Assembly (NCBI RefSeq): GCF_004346225.1 | Contig: NZ_SMAJ01000005.1 | Span: 124,001 to 188,000 of the forward strand | Length of the DNA: 64,000 bases | Direction of reading: 5' to 3' | DNA from: Paralcaligenes ureilyticus | GTDB taxonomy: Bacteria; Pseudomonadota; Gammaproteobacteria; Burkholderiales; Burkholderiaceae_B | Shown: piece after piece, positions 16,963-25,762 of the stretch | Layout: each line of letters opens with the position of its first letter | Numbering within the stretch: position 1 is the stretch's first letter | Made by a program: the position numbers and the translations under genes | The notes under the pieces: generated by a model | Databases searched by the model: none | Seen by the model: only the letters and a program-made list of their open reading frames with translations | What the model was told of the DNA's origin: nothing

Positions 16963-18582
16963 CTATGGGCTGGTGAGAATCAGATCAGCGCCTTTTTCAC
17001 CGATCATGATGGATGCGGCATTGGTGTTGGCCGACACGATTTCGGGCATTATGGAAGCGTCGATCACGCGCAGCCGCTGTACGCCGCGTACCTTCAATGT
17101 TGGGTCGACCACTGCGTCCCTGTCCGAACCCATCCGGCAGGTGCCTACGGGATGAAATACCGTTCCGCCCGCTTCGCGCGCGAAATTGACGAGGTCGCTG
17201 CGCGTCTTGCGGTGTGATCCGGGAAGCACCTCGCCGTCGATCAGTTCGCGAAACGCGGGTTGGGAATATATTTCGCGCAGCATCTCTACGCCGGCCGCAA
17301 GGGTGCTGCGGTCGATCTCTTCGCTCAGGTAGCGGGTTTCGATACGCGGAGGAGCCAACGGGTCTGCCGAGCGGATCTGCAGTCGTCCACGCGAGGCGGG
17401 GCGGCATTGGCAGGCTGACGCGGTGAATCCCGGGTAGTCATGCAGCGGCGTGCCGGGTTTGTCGACGGACAGGGGCATGACGTTGAACTGCATATCGGCG
17501 CGATCCTGCCGCGCGTATTCGGTTTTGGCGAATCCGCCGACCTGCCCGGCGCCGACGGTCAGTGGGCCAGACCGTTTGAACATCCATTCCAGTCCCATTT
17601 CCGCCAGCTTGAGCGGATTACGCACATCGTTATTAAGCGATAGTTTTTTCTTCAGCCGGACGATGGTGCGTGCCTGATAATGGTCTTTCAGGTTTTCTCC
17701 AACCTCGGGGGCATCGACGACCACCTTGATGCCGTGCTCTTCCAGAAGGGCTGCCGGGCCTATGCCTGACAGCTGCAATAACTGCGGCGACTGAATTGTG
17801 CCGGCGGAAAGGATCACCTCGCGCTCGGCACGGGCCCGGCGGGTTTCACCGTTCTGGCCCCATTCGACACCTGTCGCTGTTGTGCCATCGAATAGGACGC
17901 GGTACAGGTGCGCCTGTGTCAGCACAGTGAGATTGGCCCGGTGTTGTGCCGGCCGCAGAAAGGCTACGGCCGAGCTGGAGCGCCAGCCATTCCTGATGGT
18001 GAGCTGATAGGCTCCAACACCATAATCGGTCGCCGCGTTGAAGTCGCTGTTCAGCGGCAGTCCGAACTGCTGGCCGGCTTGGACCCACGCGTTGCAGTAG
18101 ATATGATCGTTCTTCAGATCCGAGACGCCCAGTTCGCCGCGGCCGCCATGGTAGTCGTTTTCGCCGTGCTCGTAGCCTTCGGAACGTTTGAAAAACGGCA
18201 ACACCGAGCGATATTCCCACCCGCTTGCGCCGAGATTCGCCCAGTTGTCGTAATCCTGGTGCTGTCCCCGGATGTAGAGCAGGCCGTTGATGGAGCTCGA
18301 GCCGCCCAGCACCCGGCCGCGGGGCCAGATGATGTTGCGGCCCGCCGAGCCTTCGCAGGGCTCGGTATCGAAGAGCCGGGAAAATCGTTGATCGTAGATG
18401 GTCTTGAAATACCCCACAGGAAGGTGCAGCCAGAAGTTCCGGTTGGGTTTGCCTGCTTCGATCAGCAACACCTTGACCGAGGGATTTTCAGATAATCGGT
18501 TGGCTAGCACACAGCCTGCCGAGCCCGCACCGACGATGATGTAATCGTAGGCGGGCTCGTTCCCGTTTTGCCCGGAATTCAT
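16963..18582 (-). CDS. GMC-family FAD-dependent alcohol oxidoreductase
   Basis: A 539-residue choline-dehydrogenase-like flavoprotein. The N-terminal dinucleotide fold IIVGAGSAGCVLANRL, the GMC signature 1 region GRVLGGSSSINGLLYIRG, signature 2 region SAGTIQSPQLLQLSGIGP and the C-terminal active-site GGTVFHPVGTCRMG are all present. It oxidises a primary or secondary alcohol to aldehyde or ketone, probably in the cytoplasm. The ATG at 18582 overlaps the stop of the binding-protein gene by 4 bases. It is co-transcribed with importer genes, so it likely acts on the imported compound. Confidence 0.9.
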   Translation of the reverse strand: MNSGQNGNEPAYDYIIVGAGSAGCVLANRLSENPSVKVLLIEAGKPNRNFWLHLPVGYFKTIYDQRFSRLFDTEPCEGSAGRNIIWPRGRVLGGSSSINGLLYIRGQHQDYDNWANLGASGWEYRSVLPFFKRSEGYEHGENDYHGGRGELGVSDLKNDHIYCNAWVQAGQQFGLPLNSDFNAATDYGVGAYQLTIRNGWRSSSAVAFLRPAQHRANLTVLTQAHLYRVLFDGTTATGVEWGQNGETRRARAEREVILSAGTIQSPQLLQLSGIGPAALLEEHGIKVVVDAPEVGENLKDHYQARTIVRLKKKLSLNNDVRNPLKLAEMGLEWMFKRSGPLTVGAGQVGGFAKTEYARQDRADMQFNVMPLSVDKPGTPLHDYPGFTASACQCRPASRGRLQIRSADPLAPPRIETRYLSEEIDRSTLAAGVEMLREIYSQPAFRELIDGEVLPGSHRKTRSDLVNFAREAGGTVFHPVGTCRMGSDRDAVVDPTLKVRGVQRLRVIDASIMPEIVSANTNAASIMIGEKGADLILTSP

Positions 18583-19565
18583 GACTTCATTACCTTGAGA
18601 TAGAGTTTTGGATCAAAGTATTGCGAGGCCGGTACAGCATCCGAAATATGCGCGAAGTCCACGAAAAAGTCGGTCACCTTCTGTAGCCATTTCGTGACTG
18701 TGCCGTCTGCATAAAGTTTGGCCCACTCTTTTGACGTGAACATTTTTTGCGCATGGAATTGTTCCTTGAGATCGGCCAAAGGAACATTGGGATAGTGCTT
18801 GGCCTGGAGCTGGATCAGAGCCTTGTCCGGATTGGCGACGAAATAGTCGTTAGCGCTGACCCAGGCGCGAATGATGCGCTCGAGCACGTCCTTCTCCTTG
18901 TCGTAGAAGTCGTTGCGCGCAGCCCAGCCGTCGACAATCGCTGCCTTGGGGTAGTAGGCTGATGCGTCGCCCAGCATTTTTGCACCAGGCGATTTGTTGC
19001 GGATCGGAATATTGAAGGGCACCCACAGCGCTACAGCCGGTACGGCTTTGGAAATGAAAGCAGTGACCGCATCGGGCATACGCTGGTTGACGAGCTGCAC
19101 GTCTTTCTTGGGATCAATCCCATGGGCACGTAGCGCAGTGTCCAGGAACACATGGGCGGTGGTCCCGGCCGTGGTAGAGATTTTCTTGCCTTTTAAATCG
19201 GCCCAGTCGTGGATGCCCATGTCGGGATGCACCCATAGTTGTGCGGTGGCGAATTCGATGTCATTGATCAGGAATACCTTGCCTTGACCTCGAGCCGGAA
19301 AATTCGACATGACGGCGCCTGTGCTCAGCACGTCGATGCTGCCGCCGCTCATGGCCTGGAACAGTTCAAGTCCGGTCTGGAACTGGATGAATTCCATATC
19401 CAGGCCTTCCTTCTTCCACAAACCTTGCGAGTCGGCCAGCCACATCTGGCCGTCAACCGCCAAGGTGTGCAGGTATCCGAGCTTCACTTTTTTTGTCTTG
19501 GAAAATGCGATCGAAGGTACCGCCGCAGTGGCTGCGGCAAGCTGAATAAAAGTACGGCGTTTCAT
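18579..19565 (-). CDS. ABC transporter substrate-binding protein, TauA/SsuA/NMT1 type
   Basis: A 328-residue periplasmic binding protein. The N-terminus MKRRTFIQLAAATAAVPSIAFS looks like a Tat-type or Sec signal with a twin-Arg (RR at 3-4). The mature part shows GLWKKEGLDMEFIQFQTG and SGGSIDVLSTGAVMSNF, typical of the NMT1/SsuA fold. The start at 19565 has GGAGATAAAACC just upstream. It works with the ATPase and permease upstream in the same operon. Family ligands include sulfonates, nitrate-like ions and thiamine precursors; the ligand here is not deducible. Confidence 0.87.
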   Translation of the reverse strand: MKRRTFIQLAAATAAVPSIAFSKTKKVKLGYLHTLAVDGQMWLADSQGLWKKEGLDMEFIQFQTGLELFQAMSGGSIDVLSTGAVMSNFPARGQGKVFLINDIEFATAQLWVHPDMGIHDWADLKGKKISTTAGTTAHVFLDTALRAHGIDPKKDVQLVNQRMPDAVTAFISKAVPAVALWVPFNIPIRNKSPGAKMLGDASAYYPKAAIVDGWAARNDFYDKEKDVLERIIRAWVSANDYFVANPDKALIQLQAKHYPNVPLADLKEQFHAQKMFTSKEWAKLYADGTVTKWLQKVTDFFVDFAHISDAVPASQYFDPKLYLKVMKS

Positions 19566-19602
19566 GGTTTTATCTCCGTTGTTTTGAGAAATATCGTGAT
19601 GG

Positions 19603-20418
19603 CTAGCCTGCCATTTTTGTTGCTGCCTGGGCTTCTTGCGCTGCATATTCCCGCATGACCAAATTGTGTATGCGGGAGCGCAGCGTGTTGAATTCGGGTG
19701 TTTCCTGCAGGGAGTGGGCACGCGGATAGGGAAATGGGATATCGATTACTTCCTGTATGCGCGAGGGTCGGGCGGAAATGACCAGAACCTTGTTGGAAAG
19801 GTACACGGCTTCCTCAACCGAGTGAGTGATGAGCAAGACAGTTTTGCCTTCCGCATGCAGTACCTCCAGCAGCAGATCGTGCATGGCGCTGCGCGTTTGA
19901 GCGTCTAGCGCGCCAAACGGTTCGTCCATCAGCACGAATTCCGGATGCACGGCGTAGGTGCGCGCCAGTGCCAGGCGCTGGCGCATGCCGCCGGACAGGG
20001 TTTTGGGATAAGCCCTGCGAAAGCTCGAGAGCCCCATCAGTTCCAGATAACGGTCGATGATCGCTTGCTTTTCCTGTGTACTGCGCCCGCCGTTGGCCTT
20101 CAGATTCAGTCCGAAGGCGATGTTTTGTTCGACGGTTAACCAAGGGAATACGCCATACTCCTGGAACATGACGCCACGGTCTGGCCCTGGGCCTTCGATC
20201 GGCGTGCCGTCAAGCGTTACGACGCCGCTGCTCGGCTTGAGAAAACCCGCGGCCATGTTCAGCAGCGTCGTCTTGCCGCAACCCGACGGGCCGACCAAGG
20301 AAATGAAATCCCCCTGGTTCACCGAAAATGACATCTGTTTGACGACTTCCAGCAATCCACCGGGGGTTTGGTACTGCATGGATACATTATCGAAACGTAT
20401 GCGCTCTTTTGATTCCAT
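19603..20418 (-). CDS. ABC transporter ATP-binding protein, TauB/SsuB type
   Basis: A 271-residue ATPase. Walker A is GPSGCGKTTLL, the signature is [16 protein letters not shown] and Walker B is FVLMDEPFGALD, followed by the H-loop ITHSVEEAVYLS. The RPSRIQEVIDIPFPYPRA tail is typical of nitrate/sulfonate/taurine importers. It sits 3 bases downstream of the permease gene and 37 bases upstream of the binding protein gene, in one operon. Confidence 0.93.
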   Translation of the reverse strand: MESKERIRFDNVSMQYQTPGGLLEVVKQMSFSVNQGDFISLVGPSGCGKTTLLNMAAGFLKPSSGVVTLDGTPIEGPGPDRGVMFQEYGVFPWLTVEQNIAFGLNLKANGGRSTQEKQAIIDRYLELMGLSSFRRAYPKTLSGGMRQRLALARTYAVHPEFVLMDEPFGALDAQTRSAMHDLLLEVLHAEGKTVLLITHSVEEAVYLSNKVLVISARPSRIQEVIDIPFPYPRAHSLQETPEFNTLRSRIHNLVMREYAAQEAQAATKMAG

Positions 20419-20421
20419 GGA

Positions 20422-21204
20422 TCAGGCCTCCGCTTTGTCTTGCCAACTGACGAGCCGCTTCGATAGATGGCGCAATGCGACATCCATCAGCAACGCCAGT
20501 ATTCCGATGCAAATGATTCCGAGATAGATGGTACGCAGATCAAAGAAGGCAGAGGCGTTCTGGATCATCGCACCCAATCCTTGTTGCGCGGCGACCAGCT
20601 CGGCCGCCACCAGCGTGGCCCAGGCCACTCCTAGCGCAACTCGCAGCGCAGTCAGCATGTGAGGGACAGTCATGGGCACCATCACTTTGATGAAGATTTC
20701 CAGATCACTGGCCCCCAGTGCCCGCGCCACCCGTATGTAAACGGGACTGATTTGTGTCATGCCTTCGTACATGACGATAACGGCGGAAAAAAACGAGGCA
20801 TAGAACAGGATCACGATCTTGGCCAGCTCGCCGATGCCAAGATAGACGATCACCAACGGGATCAGTGCAATGGGCGGCAATGCTCGGAAAAAATTGATCA
20901 ATGGGTCTACAAAGCGGCGCACCGGCCTGTACCAGCCGATCAGGAATCCAACGGGCACCGCGAGCAGCATGCCAAGCAACAGTCCGAACAGGACTCGCTG
21001 TACCGACATTATGATGTTTATGAGTAGGTCGCCCTTGGTCAACTGAATCCAGAAAGTCTGCATGACCTCTAACGGAGAAGGCAGTAAAGAGGGATTCATC
21101 AGGCCCGAGGCTCGCAAGAATATCCAGAAAAGAATCAGGCACAGAAAGGGGAAAACCGCCCAGCAGATATGCGCGATTGCGTTTGTTTCTTTGCGTCCTG
21201 CCAC
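20422..21204 (-). CDS. ABC transporter permease, TauC/SsuC type
   Basis: A 260-residue protein with six predicted TM segments. The EAA loop region is VYIRVARALGASDLEIFIKVMVPMTVPHML, where the conserved ARxLGAS...P order is visible. AWATLVAAELVAAQQGLGAMI is diagnostic of the taurine/nitrate permease family. It precedes the ATPase gene by 3 bases and follows the GntR gene by 51 bases. Confidence 0.92.
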   Translation of the reverse strand: MAGRKETNAIAHICWAVFPFLCLILFWIFLRASGLMNPSLLPSPLEVMQTFWIQLTKGDLLINIIMSVQRVLFGLLLGMLLAVPVGFLIGWYRPVRRFVDPLINFFRALPPIALIPLVIVYLGIGELAKIVILFYASFFSAVIVMYEGMTQISPVYIRVARALGASDLEIFIKVMVPMTVPHMLTALRVALGVAWATLVAAELVAAQQGLGAMIQNASAFFDLRTIYLGIICIGILALLMDVALRHLSKRLVSWQDKAEA

Positions 21205-21255
21205 GTAAATCTCCGAATCAAGGATTGTTCTGTCTCGGTTTTTCTCGGCACATTT

Positions 21256-22059
21256 TCATGTGTCCGGTTTATCCAGAATGATTTGTTCTTTCTTGGATGG
21301 GCGTTTCTTTTGATGGCGGGGCATGCCTTGCATCAAATCGGTTTCTACCTGAATCATCTGGGTTGGGTATTGAATGTGGGCGTAATAAATGATTCGGTTG
21401 TTTTCATCCAGAATGGTGCGGCAAACGTCTGCGATGGGATCGCCGACTCCGATATTCAGGTGAGATGCCGTATCCTCATCCGTAACGGTGATTCGCAGAA
21501 TCTGTTTTGCGCCGCCGATCTGCACATCACGCCGCTTCGCCAATTGAGGTACGACAGGCGCATTGCTGAATGCCTCGGGGTCAGAGTCGAAAATAGCCTT
21601 GTCCAGATATATCTCGATCAGGCAATAGGGAACGCCTTCGTGATAATGCACGCGCTTGAGCCGGCGGTAGGCGGCGCCGATTTCGCCGAATTGAAATGCG
21701 GGTGCCAACGAACACTCGGTCTGGTCGATATGAAGCAGCCGTATTTTGAGGTCCACCACCTTTTCAACCAGTTCGTCCAGATTGTTCGCCAACTTGAACC
21801 AGCGTTCTTCCGACAAGTCCTTTGCCACAAACGTACCCAGCCCGCGCGTGCGTCGCACGACACCAAATTGCTCCAATTGATTCAGGGCGCCGCGCAAGGT
21901 AATGCGCGAAACTTTGTATTCTTTTTCGAGCTCGTCCAGCGTTGGTATTTGTTCGCCGAAACGCCATTGCTGGCTTTCAATCTTTTGCCGCATGAGTTTC
22001 GCAACCTGCAAATACAGCGGCATGCGGCTTTTGTGCAGTACGGATGATTCATTGTTCAT
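21256..22059 (-). CDS. GntR-family regulator with UTRA domain (HutC subfamily)
   Basis: A 267-residue regulator. The N-terminal winged helix carries GEQIPTLDELEKEYKVSRIT and LNQLEQFGVVRRTRGLGTFV. The C-terminal half is a UTRA ligand-binding domain (YHEGVPYCLIEIYL, IYYAHIQYPTQMI). It is the first gene of the operon running through the ABC importer, GMC oxidoreductase and MR/MLE enzyme. It is therefore probably an autoregulated local repressor that responds to the substrate or an intermediate. The upstream 195-base gap contains an AT-rich stretch suitable for an operator. Confidence 0.88.
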   Translation of the reverse strand: MNNESSVLHKSRMPLYLQVAKLMRQKIESQQWRFGEQIPTLDELEKEYKVSRITLRGALNQLEQFGVVRRTRGLGTFVAKDLSEERWFKLANNLDELVEKVVDLKIRLLHIDQTECSLAPAFQFGEIGAAYRRLKRVHYHEGVPYCLIEIYLDKAIFDSDPEAFSNAPVVPQLAKRRDVQIGGAKQILRITVTDEDTASHLNIGVGDPIADVCRTILDENNRIIYYAHIQYPTQMIQVETDLMQGMPRHQKKRPSKKEQIILDKPDT

Positions 22060-22136
22060 AAAGTTATATTAATAAGCACAATTGGAAAAATCAAGTGTTT
22101 CCGACGAAATTTTTTAGCGGCATTGGGCGTGTTTTT

Positions 22137-22162
22137 GTAGCGGCACCCCTTGTGGGTGCCAA
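22137..22162 (+). repeat. REP hairpin, GGCACCC subtype
   Basis: Solitary REP preceded by GTTTTT, the half-spacer seen in REPINs, and by a partial TTAGCGGCATT at 22114. It is the only REP between 10969 and 36363. Confidence 0.88.
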
Positions 22163-22254
22163 CATTCTGAAAGTCAAAAATGACCTTGCATCGGATGGGC
22201 TGCTCCGAAAAGATACGGATGCTTGAAAAGGAATGCCGGGATTACACTGACGTC

Positions 22255-23070
22255 ATGAGTACGTTCACCACCCAGGAAATGGCCGATTTACGCAAAGCCG
22301 TCCGCTTGCTGGAAGAGCCGGGCGTGGGCATAAAAATTGCCAATTATGTGGGTAAGCCTTTGACTTTGGGGATAGACCGCCTGCCGCACAACTGGCAACG
22401 CAAAATTGCCGAATACACGAAGAGGTCGCTGCTCAGGGTCGCGGATGTGGCCATTTTTACGATGGATGCGCAGAAGGTGCAAAAGGCCTCCTGGGACTCT
22501 TCGCACAAAATCGCTGCGACTTTGGCGGGTGCCGCGGGCGGTGTTTTCGGGTTGCCCGGCCTGGCGGTGGAATTGCCGGTATCGACCGCGGTGATACTGC
22601 GCTCGATTGCCGATATTGCCCGCAGCGAAGGAGAGGACTTGTCCGGCGCCGAAAGCCGCCTGGCCTGCATTGAGGTTTTTGCGCTGGGCGGCCGGTCAAA
22701 AGACGATGATGCGGCCGAATCGGCCTATTTCATGGTCAGAACGGCGCTTAGCCAGGCCTTGGCCGCGGCGGCCGATTATATTGCCGCAGCCAAGGCGGGC
22801 GAGCTTGCCGGCAAGGCAGCGGCTGTGCCATTGGTGGGTCGCTTTGTCGAAAAAGTGGCCGCGCGCTTTTCCAGCCAAGTGGCCGACAAGGTATTGGCGC
22901 AGGCCATCCCTGTGTTGGGCGCCGTGATGGGGGGCGGCGTGAATTATGTCTTTATTGACCATTTTCAGGATATGGCGCGTGGTCACTTTATTGTCAGGCG
23001 TCTTGAGAAACGCTACGGCCGGGCCGTGGTTCAGGCGCGGTATCGCGAGATTTTCGCAGGGTGGGGCTGA
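22255..23070 (+). CDS. EcsC-family protein
   Basis: A 271-residue protein from the ATG at 22255 (MSTFTTQEMADLRKAVRLLE). In-frame ATGs at 22216 and 22180 are possible but add residues without family character. LANYVGKPL-type IANYVGKPLTLGIDRLP, KIAATLAGAAGGVFGLPGLAVELPVS and ISRSEGEDLSG-like IARSEGEDLSG segments mark the EcsC domain. Central and C-terminal stretches are Ala/Gly-rich and amphipathic, suggesting membrane association. EcsC function is not established. It stands alone between a REP and a convergent LysR gene. Confidence 0.8.
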   Translation: MSTFTTQEMADLRKAVRLLEEPGVGIKIANYVGKPLTLGIDRLPHNWQRKIAEYTKRSLLRVADVAIFTMDAQKVQKASWDSSHKIAATLAGAAGGVFGLPGLAVELPVSTAVILRSIADIARSEGEDLSGAESRLACIEVFALGGRSKDDDAAESAYFMVRTALSQALAAAADYIAAAKAGELAGKAAAVPLVGRFVEKVAARFSSQVADKVLAQAIPVLGAVMGGGVNYVFIDHFQDMARGHFIVRRLEKRYGRAVVQARYREIFAGWG

Positions 23071-23157
23071 CTAAATTACCATTGAGTGGATAATTTGTGG
23101 ATTGCGGTGGTTTGCGGTCGAACGCCCGCTCGGGTAACTCTCCGGTGATTTGCCTTG

Positions 23158-24075
23158 TTATAGCGCATTGCACAGTTGTTCCAGGGCGAACGCCTGCTCC
23201 CGCACTATGCTGATAAATTTATCTGCATGTTCAGAAACCGGCCGTTGAATGGGAAGCAGGATTCCAAAGTCGAATTTAATGGTTGGGTGGAACGCCTTCA
23301 CTGCAAATTTTTTCCCAATTGGATTCCCAACGGTAATGGGGTCGACCACTGACACGCCCAGGCCTTCTGCGACCAAGCTACAGATCGATGCCCCCGATTG
23401 TGTTTCGATCATGAGAGATCTCTGGATGGAAAGTTGATTGAAAACCTGGTCTACCTTCATCCTCAGGACAGTGTCCGGAATGATCGAGATGAATAGTTGG
23501 CTTGCGAGGTCCTTGGCATGCACGACGGATGCCTGTGCTAGTGGATGGCTCAGTGGCAATATGCAGACGCCATTCAGGCTGGGCAGCTTGCGCGAATGCG
23601 CGGCCGGGTAGTCAACCGGAAATGTAATCAGGGCAACGTCGAATTTTTGCTCTTCAAGCCACTTTGCCATGTCGCGCCTGACTACAATCTTGATTGATAC
23701 TCGAATATCGGGGCGCTGTCTTTGGAACTGAGCCAGCGCCGCCGGTAAAAACCATTGTGCAAACGGGGTCGAGACGATGAGGCGCAGGTGTTTGCTCTCT
23801 AGCAGCCGAGGGCTGCGCATCACGTTATCCAGATGATCCAGCCGGCTATAGGCTTGCTCGACTTCCTTTAGCAAAGCCTCCGCTTCCGGCGTCGGATAAA
23901 GCCTTCCGTTTTGACGGAGGAAAAGTTGAAAAGCAGTCTGTGCCTCAAGATTCTGTATCAATCGGCTGACGGCCGATTGCGAGACGTTAAGCAATTCAGC
24001 CGCCGCGCTTGTCGATCCGGAAATCATTACGGATCGGAATGCGCTGATCTGCTTTAGGTTGATTCTGAGCGCCAT
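23158..24075 (-). CDS. LysR-family transcriptional regulator
   Basis: A 305-residue LTTR. The winged HTH is at residues 5-65 (ISAFRSVMISGSTSAAAELL, SQSAVSRLIQNLEAQTAFQL). The effector domain follows (LIVSTPFAQWFLPAALAQF). It is divergent from the acyl-CoA carboxylase cluster with a 134-base shared intergenic region that holds a paired GATGCTAA motif. It is therefore the likely activator of that cluster, with the pathway substrate or an acyl-CoA as effector by inference. Confidence 0.92.
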   Translation of the reverse strand: MALRINLKQISAFRSVMISGSTSAAAELLNVSQSAVSRLIQNLEAQTAFQLFLRQNGRLYPTPEAEALLKEVEQAYSRLDHLDNVMRSPRLLESKHLRLIVSTPFAQWFLPAALAQFQRQRPDIRVSIKIVVRRDMAKWLEEQKFDVALITFPVDYPAAHSRKLPSLNGVCILPLSHPLAQASVVHAKDLASQLFISIIPDTVLRMKVDQVFNQLSIQRSLMIETQSGASICSLVAEGLGVSVVDPITVGNPIGKKFAVKAFHPTIKFDFGILLPIQRPVSEHADKFISIVREQAFALEQLCNAL

Positions 24076-24124
24076 CTCTTTTCCTATGTGAAGCTTTCCA
24101 AGTCGGTCCAGGATTTGAATCTAT

Positions 24125-24150
24125 GATGCTAACGCATATTGTGATGCTAA
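24125..24150. promoter_or_regulatory. Paired GATGCTAA direct repeat, possible LysR site
   Basis: GATGCTAA occurs at 24125-24132 and again at 24143-24150, an 18-base period, midway between the divergent LysR and carboxylase genes. The intervening ACGCATATTGT is AT-rich with a T-N11-A-like spacing. It is a candidate binding site only. Confidence 0.4.
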
Positions 24151-24209
24151 TTCTGTGTTTGACCGCATAGTATCTTGTATCTGACACTTGCCTTTTACGG
24201 AGGCAGGTG

Positions 24210-25739
24210 ATGAAGTTTGGTGTGCAGTTGGACGAACTCAAGAGTCATACCGCTGAGGCTCTCGCTATGGGCGGTGAGGCGAAGCTGGCAAGCCGGCGCC
24301 GATCGGGGCAGTTGAATGCGCGTGAGCGTTTGGATGTTTTGCTCGATGCGGGGAGTTTCGTCGAGTCCGGCATGTTCGCGCGCGGCATCCACCCGGAAAC
24401 GAAAGGTAAGACACCGGCCGATGCAAAAATTGCGGGTTATGGCGCCATCGATGGACGGCCGGTCGGCGTCGTATCAAACGACTTTACGGTGGTGGGGGCG
24501 ACCAGCAGCGCCATTAATGGCAAAAAAATTCGGCATATCCGAGAGATTGCCACTGAACGGGGTATGCCGCTCGTTTTTCTGGGCGAATCGGCGGGTGCGC
24601 GTATGCCCGACCGGATGGGCGCGGCGGGCAGAGCCATGCTTGGCCAGGATGCGGTCGAATACCTGCGTAGTCGAAAGACTCCCTGGGTATCCGCGCTGCT
24701 GGGTAATTGCTATGGCTCATCGACCTGGTATAGCTGTATGTCGGATTTCGCCGTGATGCGCAAAGGCGCGACCATGGCCGTGGCCAGCAGCCGTGTCACA
24801 TCGATAGCGATCAACCAGGAGGTTGATGCGGAAGAGTTGGGTGGCTGGCGCTTGCACACCGAAGTAACCGGGCTGGTCGATGTTGCGGTGGATACGGATG
24901 AGCAAGCGCTTGAAATGATTCGCAAGTTTCTTGGCTACTTGCCGAGTCATGCAGGCCAGAGGCCCCCTCGTTGCGCCGTGCCGCAAGGCACCGACGAAAC
25001 GGGGGAAGCCATACTGGAGGTGCTTCCTGAAAGTCGCAACAAGGTATACGACGTACGCGGAATCATTCAATCGATTAGCGATCGCGACAGTTTTTTTGAA
25101 TTGAAGGCGCGATTCGGCAAGTCAATCACTACCGGGTTGACAAGGATCGACGGATATTCCGTAGGGATCATAGCGAACAACCCTAAGTTCAAGGGCGGCG
25201 CCATCGATATCGACGCCATGCGTAAGGCAACGAGCTTTATGGTGTTGTGTGATTCGTACAACATACCTCTTGTTTTTCTGGTTGACCAGCCGGGATTTCT
25301 GATTGGGATGGACAGTGAGAAACGTTGGGCTCCAGGACGCATCATGAACTGGATGAATGCGATTAGCCTAGTAAGCGTGCCGAAGATTTCGGTAATCATG
25401 CGCAAAAGCTATGGCCAGGCCTACCTGAATATGGGCGGAGGTAAAAACTCCCATGAAGTCTTGGCGTGGCCTACGGCGGATCTGGGATTTGTTGATCCGA
25501 CGCTGGGTGTGCACATGCTGCACAAGCTGAAGCGGGAGGAAGACCCCGCCCGATTCGACGCTTTGCTTGCCGATCTCGAACGGGATTCGTCTGCATGGTC
25601 GCTCGCTGCCCTGTATGAAGCTCACGCGGTCATCGATCCGCGGGATACACGCAAAATGTTGAAAAATCTACTCAAGGTTCACTGTGGCGAGGGTTTTGTA
25701 GGGAAACACACGCTCTCCATCTGGCCGACGAGTTATTAG
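24210..25739 (+). CDS. Acyl-CoA carboxylase carboxyltransferase (beta) subunit
   Basis: A 509-residue biotin-dependent carboxyltransferase. The N-terminal half has LVFLGESAGARMPDRMG, the acyl-CoA oxyanion region. The C-terminal half has NPKFKGGAIDIDAM, FLVDQPGFLIGMDSE and AYLNMGGGKNSHEVLAWPTADLGF. The GGK-NSHEV segment differs from the GGAYDVMSS of propionyl-CoA carboxylases, so the acyl-CoA substrate is unclear. ATG at 24210 has GGAGG 6 bases upstream; a GTG one codon earlier is possible. It works with the BC and BCCP genes 4-5 kb downstream in the same cluster. Confidence 0.87.
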   Translation: MKFGVQLDELKSHTAEALAMGGEAKLASRRRSGQLNARERLDVLLDAGSFVESGMFARGIHPETKGKTPADAKIAGYGAIDGRPVGVVSNDFTVVGATSSAINGKKIRHIREIATERGMPLVFLGESAGARMPDRMGAAGRAMLGQDAVEYLRSRKTPWVSALLGNCYGSSTWYSCMSDFAVMRKGATMAVASSRVTSIAINQEVDAEELGGWRLHTEVTGLVDVAVDTDEQALEMIRKFLGYLPSHAGQRPPRCAVPQGTDETGEAILEVLPESRNKVYDVRGIIQSISDRDSFFELKARFGKSITTGLTRIDGYSVGIIANNPKFKGGAIDIDAMRKATSFMVLCDSYNIPLVFLVDQPGFLIGMDSEKRWAPGRIMNWMNAISLVSVPKISVIMRKSYGQAYLNMGGGKNSHEVLAWPTADLGFVDPTLGVHMLHKLKREEDPARFDALLADLERDSSAWSLAALYEAHAVIDPRDTRKMLKNLLKVHCGEGFVGKHTLSIWPTSY

Positions 25740-25762
25740 CGACCGACTAGGGGAAGTACTCG

